A stretch of 64,000 nt of DNA from Ditylenchus dipsaci (taxonomy: Eukaryota; Nematoda; Chromadorea; Rhabditida; Anguinidae), in NCBI GenBank assembly GCA_004194705.1, contig SADC01001363.1, forward strand, positions 1 to 64,000. The letters run 5' to 3'. Below the pieces are notes generated by a model. The model was not told where the DNA came from. It searched no databases and saw nothing but the letters and a program-made list of their open reading frames with translations. A program made the position numbers and the translations under genes. Numbering within the stretch: position 1 is the first letter of the stretch; each line of letters starts with the position of its first letter. Below are positions 1 to 11,711 of this stretch, piece after piece.

Positions 1-138
1 TGTCTAGTATTCTTTTTTGCCCGTCGATTGGTATTTGCCCCTTGAATTTTTTTTTGTCCGTTGATCTATGTAGCTCTTGATATTTACAATTGTCACTTTT
101 AAATACGTCACTGCCAGATACTGTCTGACCACTGAGAA

Positions 139-273
139 GGTGATAAAGAAGGTGACTTTGAAGACGTCACCCAGCATTATGATCTCTTCAGCGGTGGTCT
201 CTATCTAGTACATGGGAAAATACCAAGTAATTCTCGCATGTGGCGCCGTCAAATTAAGTATTATGCCATGTAG
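139..273 (+). CDS. possible last exon of an unknown gene
   Basis: The frame starting GGT GAT AAA at 139 stays open for 44 codons to TAG (271-273). It reads acidic first (EGDFEDVTQHYDLFSGG) and basic at the end (RMWRRQIKYYAM). An AG acceptor at 135-136 would leave two bases of a split codon. No ATG opens the frame, so it would be a 3' exon whose upstream part lies outside the window or is lost. No domain is recognised. The support is only amino-acid composition and a possible acceptor; it may be chance. Confidence 0.22.
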   Translation, partial: GDKEGDFEDVTQHYDLFSGGLYLVHGKIPSNSRMWRRQIKYYAM

Positions 274-1016
274 GTTTTTAAATCTTTCTTCTAATGTCCT
301 TAGCCCATCTCCGCTTTGGCTGCGTTTTTTGGGTTATTTCGCGGGAATATATTTTCTAGTCTGAACCAACTAAGCCAAGTGTCGTCAACTTGGAGCAAAA
401 TTTTTTTCCCTTTTTTCGGGTTCGAAAAACTGTTTTTATGTTGAATGGTGAAGATGGTTCGATAAAGTAAAATAAGGTTATTTATGTTATTTTTTGAGTA
501 TTGGGCAATAATTGATTTTACCAAAATTTGAATTTTACCAAACCCAAGAAATACCATACAAAACTGCAATTTGCCACTTCAAACCATTCTTCAGCATGTC
601 CGAAAGTTCCGGGAAAACAGGTTTCGGACCTGGAAAAGTAAAAAAAAATTTTTACTCTCAGTCTGCCTTTTACTCTCCCTTCCACATTGGGTATTTACTG
701 GGAGTGAACGTGAGAGTGAGAATCAAAGTAAGAGTGAGAGTCAGGGGCTGCGTTGGAACTAGGTATCCAAGTTTTTGTAAAAGTGGTTTCGAAAATCTGT
801 TTTTATCAATCGATAAACAATAAAAAGTTCCCAGACACTCTCAGGGGTCCAGAAATCACTCATTGATTATGAAAAACTGAGATATTGCCCTTCAAAGTCA
901 AAAAGTTCCGAAAATCGGAAAACCGGATTCGGATTTCGAGAATTAACGAGCAAATACAAATTAATGGCAAAAGGAATATTTAACGGCAATTTCGAGAATT
1001 TAACGGGCAAAAAAAT

Positions 1017-1221
1017 ATTTAAAGGACCATGGTTTTTTGCGCCGAGTGGCATGTGCAAAATTTGAATTGGCGGAAGACACTTCTCTTTCGTCTCTCACTG
1101 TACTCTTTGGACTCGTTTGAAAATGACTCAAAAGAGTATGGTTCTTAGACGAAAGAGAAGTGTCCCCCGCCAATTAAAATTTGCACATGCCACTGCGCGC
1201 TAAAACCATGGTCCTTTAACG
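1017..1221. repeat. fold-back MITE of the TTTAAAGG family
   Basis: The arms 1017-1108 and about 1133-1221 are inverted copies, from TTTAAAGGACCATGG inward past a motif reading CACTTCTCTTTCGTCT. The termini resemble the TTAA-flanked MITEs at 48985-49184 and 63438-63620, which share the AAAGAGTA..TACTCTTT core. It is non-coding. The outer flanks (945-1015) repeat the words TTAACGGGCAA. Confidence 0.7.
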
Positions 1222-1558
1222 GGCATTTTTGACACTCAACGGACAGAAAATAAATATCATCCCATATAAATCTTTTGAGTCATTTTTTTAAAGCTTGATT
1301 TCTGCATCTGAATTGTATCTTTGTGAAGCATAATTATTATATCGATAAAATTGCTGCATAGCTGTGCCTAAAAGTCTTGCCTAAATGATGCAACTCAATT
1401 CTCGATACCGAGAAAATTTTAAAAGTTGGACGTGTCTTTCACTTGGGTAATTTTTTTACTCGGCACTGTATTTGAACTCAGCTTCATAGGGCTTTCACAT
1501 CATTTCAAATATTTATGCTTTTCAAAATGCACAAATGACCTAGACCTAGATCTTTTTC

Positions 1559-2854
1559 CACTGGAACGCGCGGTGCGTGCTAAACTATGCGTCTTATGCA
1601 GAATTTCACGCTGAACACGATGGCCGCAAAAATTTCGGAACGAGGAGGGATTGAAACGGGTAAAACAGCTTCCGAAAATAGGTAATTTTAACCTATTCCC
1701 AACCATCTGGTAATTTGAGCAAAATATGGGTGGTACCGCTCAATTTTGCGCCACCTAGGTGTGTGACATCTCAAAATACAGGGCGTGATCAGGGCTATCT
1801 ATTGCGCATAAATTTGTTTTCTGAGTGATCACAATTTCACGGAGAATTTTCGATTTTCCCTCACAAGACCATTTTTCAGAAATCCGCAATTTCCACACTA
1901 AAATGGTCATAACTTTGAGTAGAGATGGCATTCAGCTAGATTATCATATCGAAAAAAAAAGAACAGAATCTGACTGTTTATTAGTTCTGAACACATCAAT
2001 AGCTTGTTATAAAATCTTGACAAAATTGGCAAAAGGAATGTCTAAGTCGTAACACAAATTTCTATAACTTCGTACTTGCAAGAAAATCATCTATTCTGAC
2101 AGCGGATTCGTGTTCAGCGTGGTCGATTTGCTAATGAAACTGCCTTTATAACTCAATAAATAATGTCAAATGTCGAATTCGCTCAAGACAATAATATTCA
2201 AATTTGAAAATCAAATCTTTTTTGTCTTGAGCGGAGTTCAACATTTGACAGCGATTTTCTCATTTAAGGCAGTTCATAAGCAAATCGACCACGCTGAAAC
2301 ACGAATCCGCTGTCAGAAATATGATGATTTTCTGGCAAGTACGAAGTTATAGAAAATTTGTGTTACGACTTAGACATTCCTTTTGCCAATTTTGTCAAGA
2401 TTTATAACAAGCTATTGATGTGTTCAGAAACTAAAATAACAGTCAGATTCTGTTCTTTCTTTTCGATATGATAATCTAGCTGAATGGCACTCTACCCAAA
2501 GTTATGACCATTTTAGTGTGGAAATTGCGGATTTCTGAAAATGGTCTTTGTGAGGGAAAATCGAAAATTCTCCGTGAAATTTGTGATCACTCAGAAACAA
2601 ATTAGCGCAATAGAATAGCCCTGATCACGCCCTGTATTTTGAGATGTCACACACCTAGGTGGCGCATAAATTGAGCGAGTACCACCCATATTTTGCTCAA
2701 ATTCAGATGGTTGGAATAGGTTAAAATTACCTATTTTCGGAAGCTGTTTTACCCGTTTCCAATCCCTCCTCTTTCCGAAATTTTTTGCGCCATCGTGTTC
2801 AGCGTGAAATTCTGATAAGACGCATAGTTTTAGCACGCACGCGCCGTTCCAGTG
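1559..2854. repeat. 1.3-kb near-perfect palindrome
   Basis: The left arm starts CACTGGAACGCGC (1559) and the right arm ends GCGCCGTTCCAGTG (2854). The axis is near 2207, in the TCGCTCAAGACA / TGTCTTGAGCG region. Reading outward, every segment on the left is found reversed on the right, with scattered substitutions and one-base indels. No transposase is encoded; the short ORFs inside mirror each other. A related sequence (..ATGCTGAAC..ATCCGATGTCAG..) forms the fold-back at 52795-53641, so this is a repeat family, not a unique structure. Confidence 0.85.
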
Positions 2855-3498
2855 TTAAGCCTTCTGCATAAAACGACCATGTCTCTTACCTGCCAGGCGT
2901 CTTTTATTATATAAATTCTCAATATATTTCTAATAGAAAGGAATTCCCATGCTGAAAGTTGCCGAGATGTTCATCTTGGTATAGTATTTGGACTGACTCC
3001 ATCAACACTTTTTCTGAAAGCTATTGTTTTACAACCCATTTTCCGCCATATTTTTGTATATTTATGTTTAGATATCGTTTAAGAACCCTGAGTACAATAT
3101 TTTAGCTCTCTTTTAATCATAAATACGCAGATTTGAATTTGCTTCGAAAAAAGTCTTTCTTGCATGTAATTTATTCCAGTGGATTGCCCCAACTGCCACT
3201 GGAAAATCCACTAAGTCTAGTAATCCGTTGTGAATTTCACAAGAACTCAACTTTGAGTTTGAATTGGGTCGTGTTAAATTATTACTTTAATTGGGTAACT
3301 ATCAAACTTAACACGAGAAAGGCTGGTTGTGATGTTTTGTTGATTCTGGTGCAGAATTTCACGGTGAACACGACGGTCTTTTTTGCTTCGATCAATTGAT
3401 GAAGTCGGTGAAAAAGGGTCCGAGGGTAACACATTGTGCAGGGTCAAATCTAGCTGCGGTAATCACAGGGTTTTCAATTAATGGCCAATGATGGTCAT
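2855..3498. other. no recognisable gene
   Basis: AT-rich DNA between the palindrome and the hAT element. An 88-codon ORF at 3133-3399 shows no domain, splice support or coding bias and is not called. Confidence 0.5.
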
Positions 3499-3506
3499 AC
3501 AGTAGT

Positions 3507-3790
3507 CAGAGTTTCTAAATGACAATGAGAATTGTCATTTTGTCATGTTTGTCAAATGAAAAATGAGAAATTGTCAAATGACAATTTCTATGACAAATGA
3601 AAAATTATCAAATGAGAATTTGTCAACTTGACAATTTTCAAAAATTATCATATGACAATTTCTCATATGAGAATTCTCAGTTTGACAAAATTCTCATTTG
3701 TCATTGATAAAATTTTTGTCATTTTGTCATATGATCATTTGTTTCTCATTTTTCTTGTCAAATGACATTGTTTCTTATTTTCTCGCTTTT
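3507..3790. repeat. left subterminal array of the hAT element
   Basis: Degenerate, overlapping copies of CATATGACAATTT / TCATATGAGAATT, with each word often beside its own complement. A matching array in opposite orientation occupies 6290-6579. Dense subterminal arrays in hAT elements usually serve as transposase binding sites; that role is inferred here. Confidence 0.75.
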
Positions 3791-3829
3791 AACGTCATCA
3801 TTCTTTGGTTGTTTTAGGTCGAAAGATGT

Positions 3830-6245
3830 CACAAGCAGATTCTCAGTTTTGTCACCACAGGCAGTCCAGCTACTCCAAGTACAAAGAAGCGAAAGGATTC
3901 CATATGGGATAAGTCAAAACCGTTGAGCGTGATGGAGCTACCTTCTTGGAATGCAGCAAGTGCTCTCAGGTAATTACTTTTAATTTCTGCACTCTTCTAA
4001 CTCAATGTTGTTTCAGTTGTACAAGAAAACAGCGACAACTCCAACAACAACTGTGCTAAAATATCATTGGGAAACACAGCAAGGCAAATCACTCTGATGA
4101 ACGACTGACGGCTCCTTCCATCGAGGATAATGAATACAAGAGAAAGGGAAACAAGTAAGCCTTTGTTTCTTTATATATCATGGCTTATTTATTTTACAAT
4201 GGTTTTAGGGCAGAAAGTTGAACAAGCGTTTGCAGATGTTTGTCCATTCCGTCGATTTCCTTGAACACATTTCTTCATCCAGCAATGCGAAACTTTATCG
4301 ATCTCATCAGCAAAGACTTCAAGGTATATTTTAGCACTTTTACTTCATGCTTATGTTTTCTTTTAGCTACCTAAGAGTCATACAACATTGAAGAACCGAC
4401 TACAAGAATGCTACGTGAAAAAGGGACAAATTGAAGCAAGTGATTTCTCTCTGAGTGCAAGCATCGCTTACAACAGATGTTTGGACTGATCCATCACTCA
4501 AAAAGGCTTACATTGGTATGTTTATGTTTCTGAACTACTACCTATACTTAAAAACTTTAGGTGTTAATATTCACTTCGTGAACAACTGTGCTCTTCAATC
4601 CGCGTTCTTAGGACTTCGGCAACTCACAGGATCTCATACTGCGGCTTATATTCGATCTCAAGTGGACATAATTCTCGAAGATTTCGGACTGGACATTACT
4701 AGAGTTGCGAAGGTCGTGACCGACAATGGTTCTAATATGATAGCAGGTTTCGCAGACGTACTGAATTGTAAGGTTTTCACTATATTATCATGAGTTTTTA
4801 ACTTTCTTTGTTTAGTGGCTAGGGAATACGATGACGAGATCTACGATGAGGATGAATGACGACTTCTCTACGCTTTTTTGTCCCGAATGAAGATGTGTGG
4901 CTGTAAGTGTTAATTAGGTTGAGTTAAATTTTTATTCGAATTTCTTCAGGAAAGAGTCTCCGCAGAGGACGAGTTGTTACGCACATTCATTGCAATTGTC
5001 ATCATTGAGCATTTTCAAAGATTCTATTGTCGGTACTTCAGCGTTCAAGAAGATGGCGGATCTGATCAGCGAATTAAACATTTCCACCGATTATTGAGGT
5101 TCTTGCTTTGTTTTTTATTTCGTAACTCAACTATTTTGTTTCTTTCTTAGGAGTTGACTCAGTTGACGCAAAGAAGTCTATTATCGCCGTCCGCAACCAG
5201 ATGGGGATCTGTAATTGAAGTTATCAAACGCTTTCTCGAGCTAAATGGACCGGTGCTCAATATGCGAAGCGGAAGAATTGGCAAATGCCTGACCAAGCCG
5301 AACTAGAGGTAATTTAATCCTTTCTTTCACAAATTACGCTGTTTATTCTTTTCAGTATCTCACTTTCATTGCTAAGCTGTGCAATCCGTTTATCGAAGTC
5401 CTGAAACGTATACAAGGAGCTAAGTCTGTCACAATATCTCATGTCTGGAATACACAAAAGCACTGTTACTTTCACTAGATGGCTATGAGGTACTACTTCT
5501 TTAATATCATTGCTAACTTACTTACTAAACTTTCAGGGAGTTGACTATGTGGATATCTGGCCGATAATTGAACAGCTGCGTACGAAACTCAAAAAAACGA
5601 TTCACAAACATTCTGCATATGGACCGCGTTGATTCGATCCGGTATTTTACATTGCGTGTGCGTTGGATCCTAACACGGCTGGTTGTCTCAGTGATGAAGA
5701 ACTCTCTCATACAGCTGAATGGATTAGACAGCTGGTAAGTCAATGTTTGCTTTACTTCTATTATTGTATTATTTTTCAGTTGCCTGAAGAAGAAAGAGTC
5801 GAAGTGGCTGTCCAATCGGCGAATCATGATACTACGCTTGATACGTTCATCTCGCGCCTGAAAACAAACGTCCAAAGCAATCGCAGAAGTACCTCGGCAA
5901 GGGGACACAGATCCAAATCATGGATATTGACAGCGCTTCATACCATCCAAAGTGCAAGAAATGGTGGAATGGAGATCGACGCGATATAAATACTGGACGG
6001 ATTTCTCAATTCGGTTTGTGCCTTTGATAATATGCTGAGTGAACTTGAACGATGATTTTAGACTGGAACACTTCAGCGATCTTTGCCCTAGAGACTCTCA
6101 GCATACCAGCAACAAGTGCTCAATTGAACGAATCTTTTCTCAAGCCGGTATAGCTACGAAGGGTCATAGATGCAATACACAATTCCAGCTTTTGAATTTC
6201 CAACTTGTCGTTTATTGTAACTCAGATTTTGAAGTAGATTGTTGA
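3830..6245 (+). pseudogene. hAT transposase gene, frameshifted
   Basis: Pieces of a hAT transposase appear in order across short introns. First is a BED zinc finger (KTVERDGATFLECSKCSQ before an intron at about 3979, then LYKKTATTPTTTVLKYH). A linker with LKNRLQECYVKKG follows. The catalytic core begins TTDVWTDPSLKKAYIG at 4460-4515, with KVVTDNGSNMIAGF near 4710-4750. A middle region reads SATRWGSVIEVIKRFLEL near 5190-5245. The dimerisation end carries IPATSAQ then IFSQAGIATKGHR near 6100-6165. Each piece is typical of the family, but several single-base frameshifts and in-frame stops separate them, so no full protein is readable. Confidence 0.85.
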
Positions 6246-6289
6246 TGTAGATGAGGTTAGAATAAAAGGTTATTTGTAAGATTGCTGTC

Positions 6290-6579
6290 GAAAATGAGGA
6301 AAAGATATGATTACTTGACAATTACTAAGAAAAATTATCATGTGATAAAATGACAAAAGAAAGAATTGTCATATGACAAAATGACAAAAAATTATCATAT
6401 AACAAAATGATAATTTGTCATATGAGAATTCTCATATGACAATTTGTCAACATGAGAATTATCATATGATAATTTTTCAAAAATTGTCATATGATAATTA
6501 TCAGATGATAATTTTTTGAAATGACAAATTCTCATTTGAGAATTTGTCATATGAGATTTTTTTGTCATTTGAAACTCTG
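6290..6579. repeat. right subterminal array of the hAT element
   Basis: Copies of ATCATATGATAATT / CATATGACAAAATGAC words, the inverted counterpart of 3507-3790, ending in the terminal inverted repeat. Confidence 0.75.
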
Positions 6580-6587
6580 CTAGTAGT

Positions 6588-7408
6588 ATGACACTTCATC
6601 CAAGCTTATAATATAGAAATTTTAAATTCAATGCTTTTTGCCTTGAGCGGAATTCAAAATTTAACAGTGACGAAAACTTCATTTCTTCGATTTATTTCAC
6701 GTATCTGTAGTTGGAGTTGTCCAACTTTTAGCTTATTATTATTTGAGAGCAAATTTGCTTCGAAAAAGTCTTTCTTTCTTTTTTTTTTTCTCAAAATACG
6801 CATTATTGAACTTGCTCTAAAAAATTTTCTTGCCCTCTAAATGGAGATATTGGATTTTAGACTGGATTTTTGGGTGCATTTTTGTGTTCAACCCAATTTT
6901 AGTCATTTTGCAAACCTATGTCAGATTTTCTCCAGAACCCTCAAGCTCAACATCTTAGCTCTCTTTCAAGGACAAAAACGTATAATGAAAGCTGTTTCTA
7001 AAAAATGTTTTGCTGCTAACCGAATTGCAAGTAAATGTGTTTGCCGAATTATAAGGTACACGGTGTCTCAAAAGTTTTAACTTTTTTTTAACGTTTACAC
7101 AAAGATTCCATAAATCGAGAACAATAAAAATTATATGATGTTAGTCAGGCAAATCATGTTTGGGTGGATCGTCATTGGTATTGTATAGAGCTGTCCCTAT
7201 ACTTTTCTCACTTTTTTCATTGAAAATCCTTTACTATCTTTTTTAAGTGCAAATAAATAAAATTGTCTCTAAAAGACATTTAAGGGCGAAAAAATGCAAA
7301 AAAAAAATTCACCGTTGACTGTTTCTAACGTCCAATCATTAATCTAAAACGGTTTGACTGCATTTGCAAAATAAATATAAGATATATATATATAAAATTG
7401 CGGCTAAA
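6588..7408. other. no recognisable gene
   Basis: AT-rich. The only notable piece is GGTGTCTCAAAAGTTTTAAC at about 7059, which resembles mariner-type terminal repeats; no partner end was found. Confidence 0.4.
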
Positions 7409-7853
7409 CTTCATATTACTCACTGGCCCGAAACAGCCAAAAGCATGTTCAATTAATGCTTTAACAGTAGAAAACAGTTTTCAGAGCACGGTCGACCAAT
7501 TAAAAAACAAATTCCACCAAAACTTGGCTTTTTGCCTTGGGGGACCAAGGTACCTATACGCCCGAAAGATAAAATTTGAACATAGTTTCGAATACTGTGG
7601 CCTACCGCATCTTTTTTGCCGCGCTCCAAGAAGATAAACACGATAAGAATGAATAATAGGACATATAGGTACCCTCTCCAAGTGGTCTACCGTGGTCCCC
7701 CAAAGCAAGTCAAATTTTGGTCGAGAAAAAAATATTTTTTCCAAAAATGGTCAGCCGCTCCCTGAAAACATGTTTTCTACATGTTTTGAGTGCTAAAACG
7801 TTGAAAAAATCTAATTTAGGGGTTTTTTTGGGCCAGTGCGTAATAGTGCATTT
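7409..7853. repeat. fold-back repeat, ACTGGCC-ended family
   Basis: The left end reads TTACTCACTGGCCC and the right end GGGCCAGTGCGTAATAG, in inverted orientation, with further paired segments (GGGGGACCAAGGTACC / GGTACCCTC..GGTCCCCC) around an axis near 7630. A copy of one end lies at about 44440. The ORFs inside are symmetry by-products. Confidence 0.75.
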
Positions 7854-8990
7854 CAGCCCAAGATTGCTACAGTCGGATAATAAAATACAGTACTAAAATA
7901 CAGTAAAGCCCACACCTAATAAAATGCATTCTTGCATGGTTCACAATATTGCTATTTTTGTAAAGTATTTTCAGGCATCTCTAAAATAATCATTATACAT
8001 TAATTCGTCGCACCAAATAATGTAAAGAATAGCACTCAAGACTGAATAAAAGAAATAAAGAAGCCTAAAAGAAAGAGTCTGTGCTTTGTAATTTTTTTAT
8101 GCCATAAATTTATTCCATGAAGGCAGTCTGTGTTTAGCTTCAGCTCTTTGAGAGCAAAAAAGTCTCGCAGAATTTAGAAGAATAATCAAATTAACCTTCT
8201 TTTAAATTATAAAATAACAAAATAACTAATTCTAATTGGGAAAATAAAAACCGATAACAAAAAATGGTTAATACTTCAGAACGGCCTTATTATTTGAAAC
8301 TTTGAGAAGAATAGGGTGCAAATTTCCGTCATCAGAGGATGCCGCTTTTTCTCACCATACTTTGACAGTTAATTACTTGATTTTGTAATTTTTGAAATAT
8401 ACCGGAAGTAAGCAATAAAACCCGTTCGAAAAGAGGTTACCTTTTAAAAAAATGCCTGTGCGTGTGACACCTTGCCTCTGAAAAGATTGTGACACCTTGC
8501 CTCTGAATTCATTTTATCTTTAATATAAAATATAAAAAACAGAATCTAGCTGCTCAAGACAATGCTTCGAGCAATTTCGGAAAGCAAGACTCGAGCAAGT
8601 GATATGACCGACTGTGTATTCACCTGTCGATATATTCATCGACAGGTGAATGTATCGACAAGTTCTGTGCTAAAAAATTGCGAAATCGATTGCTCTAACG
8701 CTTTTAACTTAATACTTGATACTTAATACTTGATAACTTAATACAAAACGGAATCTGCTCGACGTTGATAACCGTGCCCTGAAAGCCTTGTAGCTGAAGC
8801 TCGAGGAAAGATGTTACCGACTGCTAGAAAGAACGGCTATGAACTAGGTTAGGGAGATTTAGACAGATAAATCCATCGCCGGTGTATCCGTCGACAATTT
8901 CTTTGCTAAAAACGTGGTATAACAGTCAATTGGTTGCAAACTAAAATTGCCTAAAACTCAATTTTTCATGACCAGAACTTAAAAATAACA
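7854..8990. other. AT-rich spacer with one perfect hairpin
   Basis: No gene is recognised. A 12-bp perfect hairpin (TTCACCTGTCGA / TCGACAGGTGAA) with an 8-base loop lies at 8619-8650. A degenerate TACTTGATACTTAA microsatellite follows at about 8707-8742. Confidence 0.45.
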
Positions 8991-8999
8991 CCTCTTTCA

Positions 9000-9413
9000 T
9001 GAACGTCATTTTACGATAATAAATTTTATTTTCATGCTAATTGGAGATTTTGTACTAAGATTTCAGACAAGCGCCTACAAGACAATTAATGAAAAGTTAA
9101 ATTCTGAATATGACATGGCCTCCATATTCTCCATATTTAAAACCTTGTGATTTCTTAGATGAGTATTGAGATTTAATATCGTCCAATTTGGTTGTGCAGA
9201 AAAGAGTTACTAAAAAACTTTGTTACGGTTTTCCAGGGCATATTCTACAAGCACCTTTTCCTTGAAAAATTAATAAAAACTTTAACCAAACATCAAGAAT
9301 ATTTTATTATCGTAAAATGACAAATGGAATGTCAAACAAATTCCTATCTTCACCTCTTTCGAATAAAAAAAGTTCCAGTCATACAGCACGATTTCGTAAA
9401 GTTCGGGCTACCC
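9000..9413 (+). mobile_element. mariner-type transposon relic
   Basis: The frame TGG CCT CCA at 9116 reads WPPYSPYLKPCDFLDEY, matching the block around the third catalytic Asp of Tc1/mariner transposases (WPPxSPxLxPxDFxLW). It stops at 9167. GTCATTTTACGATAATAAA at about 9005 is repeated inverted at about 9303, and the right side ends near ..CTACCCTGTA at 9413. Only a short internal fragment survives. The family (mariner versus a related DD34D group) is not resolved. Confidence 0.6.
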
Positions 9414-9857
9414 TGTAGGTATGTGTACACCTGGAAACCAGCTTCAGGTGCACACTATATCGATTGTTCATTCTACTATTTTCAATAACCGCTAGCCAAA
9501 AATAATGGATTCAGCTGCAGATTATATTAAGTTGTACACTGCATCTATTGGGTGCACACTAAATCGAGTTTCAACTGTATTGAAAAAATATAGCACTTGC
9601 TTTTTGTGGATGACTTCTAACACTCTTACTTTGACGGTTTTTCAAAGTTAATGAATTTTAGTCACGTATAGCACATGGAGAATATTAATGATGAAAAAAT
9701 AATTTTTATTGCCTACTTAAACTCCGTTTTGTCGAATTTTTTTTCATTCTTTGACTTGTTAAGGTTATCAAACAATTTTAAGCGACTTTAAAAGCATTTG
9801 ATGATTCTGTTTTTTACTTATTTCTTTTTTTCCCGGCTTTCACTGCTTCTGACATAG

Positions 9858-10203
9858 CTGAAGATGAAAAAACTTGTTCAAAAGTAAAATACTAATTCTT
9901 TTCAGTCCTAACTTGTTTTTTTAAGATTCTTCGTAGAGGCGAAGTGGAAAGCACGCTAAAAGGCATTGACTTGGTTAAAAAGCCCAGACTTGTCAATACT
10001 AAAGAAAGCGGAGACACTTTGTAAGTTATGACTTTGGTAAAAAAATAAATGTATCTGATTTTGCATTGACAAAAAAACTTTTAACCTAATTACTTCTATT
10101 AAGCCGACATGTCGGGTTATTTTCGAAATCTGAAAAATTTGAGGTAGATTTTGAGATTTTGTACACACTTTCTGGTAGCATTTGCAACCTTTTTGAAAAG
10201 TGA
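9858..10203 (+). CDS. 3' part of an unknown three-exon gene
   Basis: Three exons splice in phase. Exon 9858-9883 (acceptor GACATAG) reads EDEKTCSK after a split codon. Exon 9926-10020 (acceptor TTTTTTTAAG, donor GTAAGT) begins ILRRGEVESTLKGIDLVKK. Exon 10104-10203 (acceptor TCTATTAAG) completes the split Phe codon, begins RHVGLFSKSEKFEVDFEILY and ends TGA. Introns are 42 and 83 bases. The last exon also appears as an antisense ORF, which is a shadow. No domain is recognised; the product ends about 64 codons after the middle acceptor. Upstream exons and the start codon were not found. Confidence 0.5.
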
Positions 10204-10639
10204 GAGGTGGATTTGGTTGCAGTATAGAATCCCTCACGCAAAGTGCTCGGATAGAAGAGATAATTTCTTATTCGTGTTTCTCAACCACGATTTCATGAAA
10301 AAGCCGGCTGTTTTTTTTTGATCCTGCAAGAAATATTTTTTTGCGAACCACAGAGTGGGAGGGGGAGGGTATCATGGTTTTTAACTCAAAATTTCAAAAA
10401 TTTAAATTGGCGCCTTTTGCATTGAAAAGGGAATAAGGGCTGTATTGGGATAGGAAGGAAATAAAAAGGACCACTTTCATGTCAGAAAGATAAAAAAGTA
10501 AAATTTTGTATTCTTCGGCTGTATTACCATGTTTTTCAACTGAGCCGTGGAAAAAGTCTTTAAATGCAATTTTGATCAAGAGTACTTCTCGGAATTATGT
10601 CTAAGTATGCGTACTTAGAAAAATGCGTACTTAGGTATT

Positions 10640-10790
10640 GGGTACCAGGTAGTGACCAGGGTGGTGACCTCAGCCGGCTGACTTCAGCCGGTTGAGGTTT
10701 AACTCAGCCATTAGCTGGCTGAGGCTGATGGCTGAGAAATTTTCTTGGACCTGGCTGACGGCTGAGGCTGAGAAAAATATTCGAAACTTC
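10640..10790. repeat. GGCTGA-rich degenerate repeat
   Basis: Overlapping copies of CAGCCGGCTGA / TGGCTGAGGCTGA in both orientations, GC-rich against AT-rich surroundings. It looks like the end of an element of the array-ended type seen elsewhere here; its partner end was not located. Confidence 0.45.
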
Positions 10791-11128
10791 TTGAACAGAA
10801 TTTTTTTTCTGCATTTTTTCTATCAAAGTTTTGAATTTTTTTTGAATTTCCACTGTTTTTCTGACAATTCAAAGAGATCAGAAAAATTGATTTATTCATT
10901 TCAATAATTGAAATGTTAATAGTTGAGTAATTAAGTGACCATGAATTTAGTAATTGAATTTTATTTGGATGAATCGATTTTTAAATACAAGAAGATAAAG
11001 CGAGCTCTAATCTTTCATGTCGTACTATTTGTGATTGGAAATCCTATTTTCGGGAGCTCAATTTTTTAATTTACTATATATCAATGATTATATTATCTGA
11101 GTTAAAATTTGTCAACAATACTTCGTAG

Positions 11129-11711
11129 AACATCGGACCATTCTTTGAGGACCCGAAGATTGTGGAAATCGACGAGACAGTTTCAGTGCGGAGGAAGTAC
11201 AACAAAGGACGACTTCTCCCAACAAAATGGATCTTTGGAGCTGTAGAGCGGGGAACAAACAAATATATCTTAGCCTTAATCCCAAGTAGCACATTTTTAA
11301 TGGTTTTGAAATAGGTCTTTCATATTTTGGGTGGAAAATCGCGACACGAATACTCTGTTGGATATTATTCAGTAATATATTCTACCTGGTACTTTTTATT
11401 TTGTGCTATTTTTAAACTTGATTAACAGTTCTGCTAAATTTATAGGAACCACAATTATTTCGGGTGGATGGCCCTCATACAGAAAAATAAAAAAGCTGCC
11501 TGAGGGATATGAGCACCTTGCAGTTAATCATTCGGAGAATTTCGTGGATCCCATTACTGGAGCGCACACCAATAGCATTGAATCAGCGTGGCAGAAGCTA
11601 AAGGCTAGAAACAAGAAAAAATACGGCACATCATCATCTGAATTTGGATCATATATTGAGCAACATTTGTGGTTTCAGATGTTTCTGGTCCAGATTGTTT
11701 CTATAATCTAA
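11129..11711 (+). pseudogene. Merlin/IS1595-type (ISXO2-like) transposase relic
   Basis: Exon 1 begins after TTCGTAG at 11128 and reads ..IVEIDETVSVRRKYNKGR then KWIFGAVERGTNKY, the first-Asp block of the ISXO2-like DDE domain used by Merlin elements. Exon 2 begins after TTATAG at 11445 and reads ISGGWPSY, NHSENFVDP and GAHTNSIESAW, ending TAA at 11709-11711. In this family the second block normally carries Asp in TDxWxxY; here the position is Gly, so catalysis should be lost. The N-terminal half is missing and no terminal repeats were identified. Confidence 0.75.

Larger units (their letters stand above)
3507..6579 (+). mobile_element. hAT DNA transposon, degenerate
   Basis: The ends are inverted: left CAGAGTTTCTAAATGACAA at 3507, right TTGTCATTTGAAACTCTG ending at 6579. 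Flanking 8-mers ACAGTAGT (3499-3506) and CTAGTAGT (6580-6587) agree at 6 of 8 positions, the expected size for a hAT target duplication. Between the ends lie subterminal arrays and a frameshifted, intron-containing hAT transposase gene. The CAG..CTG termini and 8-bp duplication are hAT hallmarks. The element looks old and inactive. Confidence 0.85.

Noticed and set aside
3133..3399. 88-codon plus-strand ORF
   Set aside because: No motif, no splice or promoter support, AT-driven composition.
9956..10237. 93-codon minus-strand ORF
   Set aside because: It is a shadow of the spliced plus-strand exons 9926-10020 and 10104-10203.
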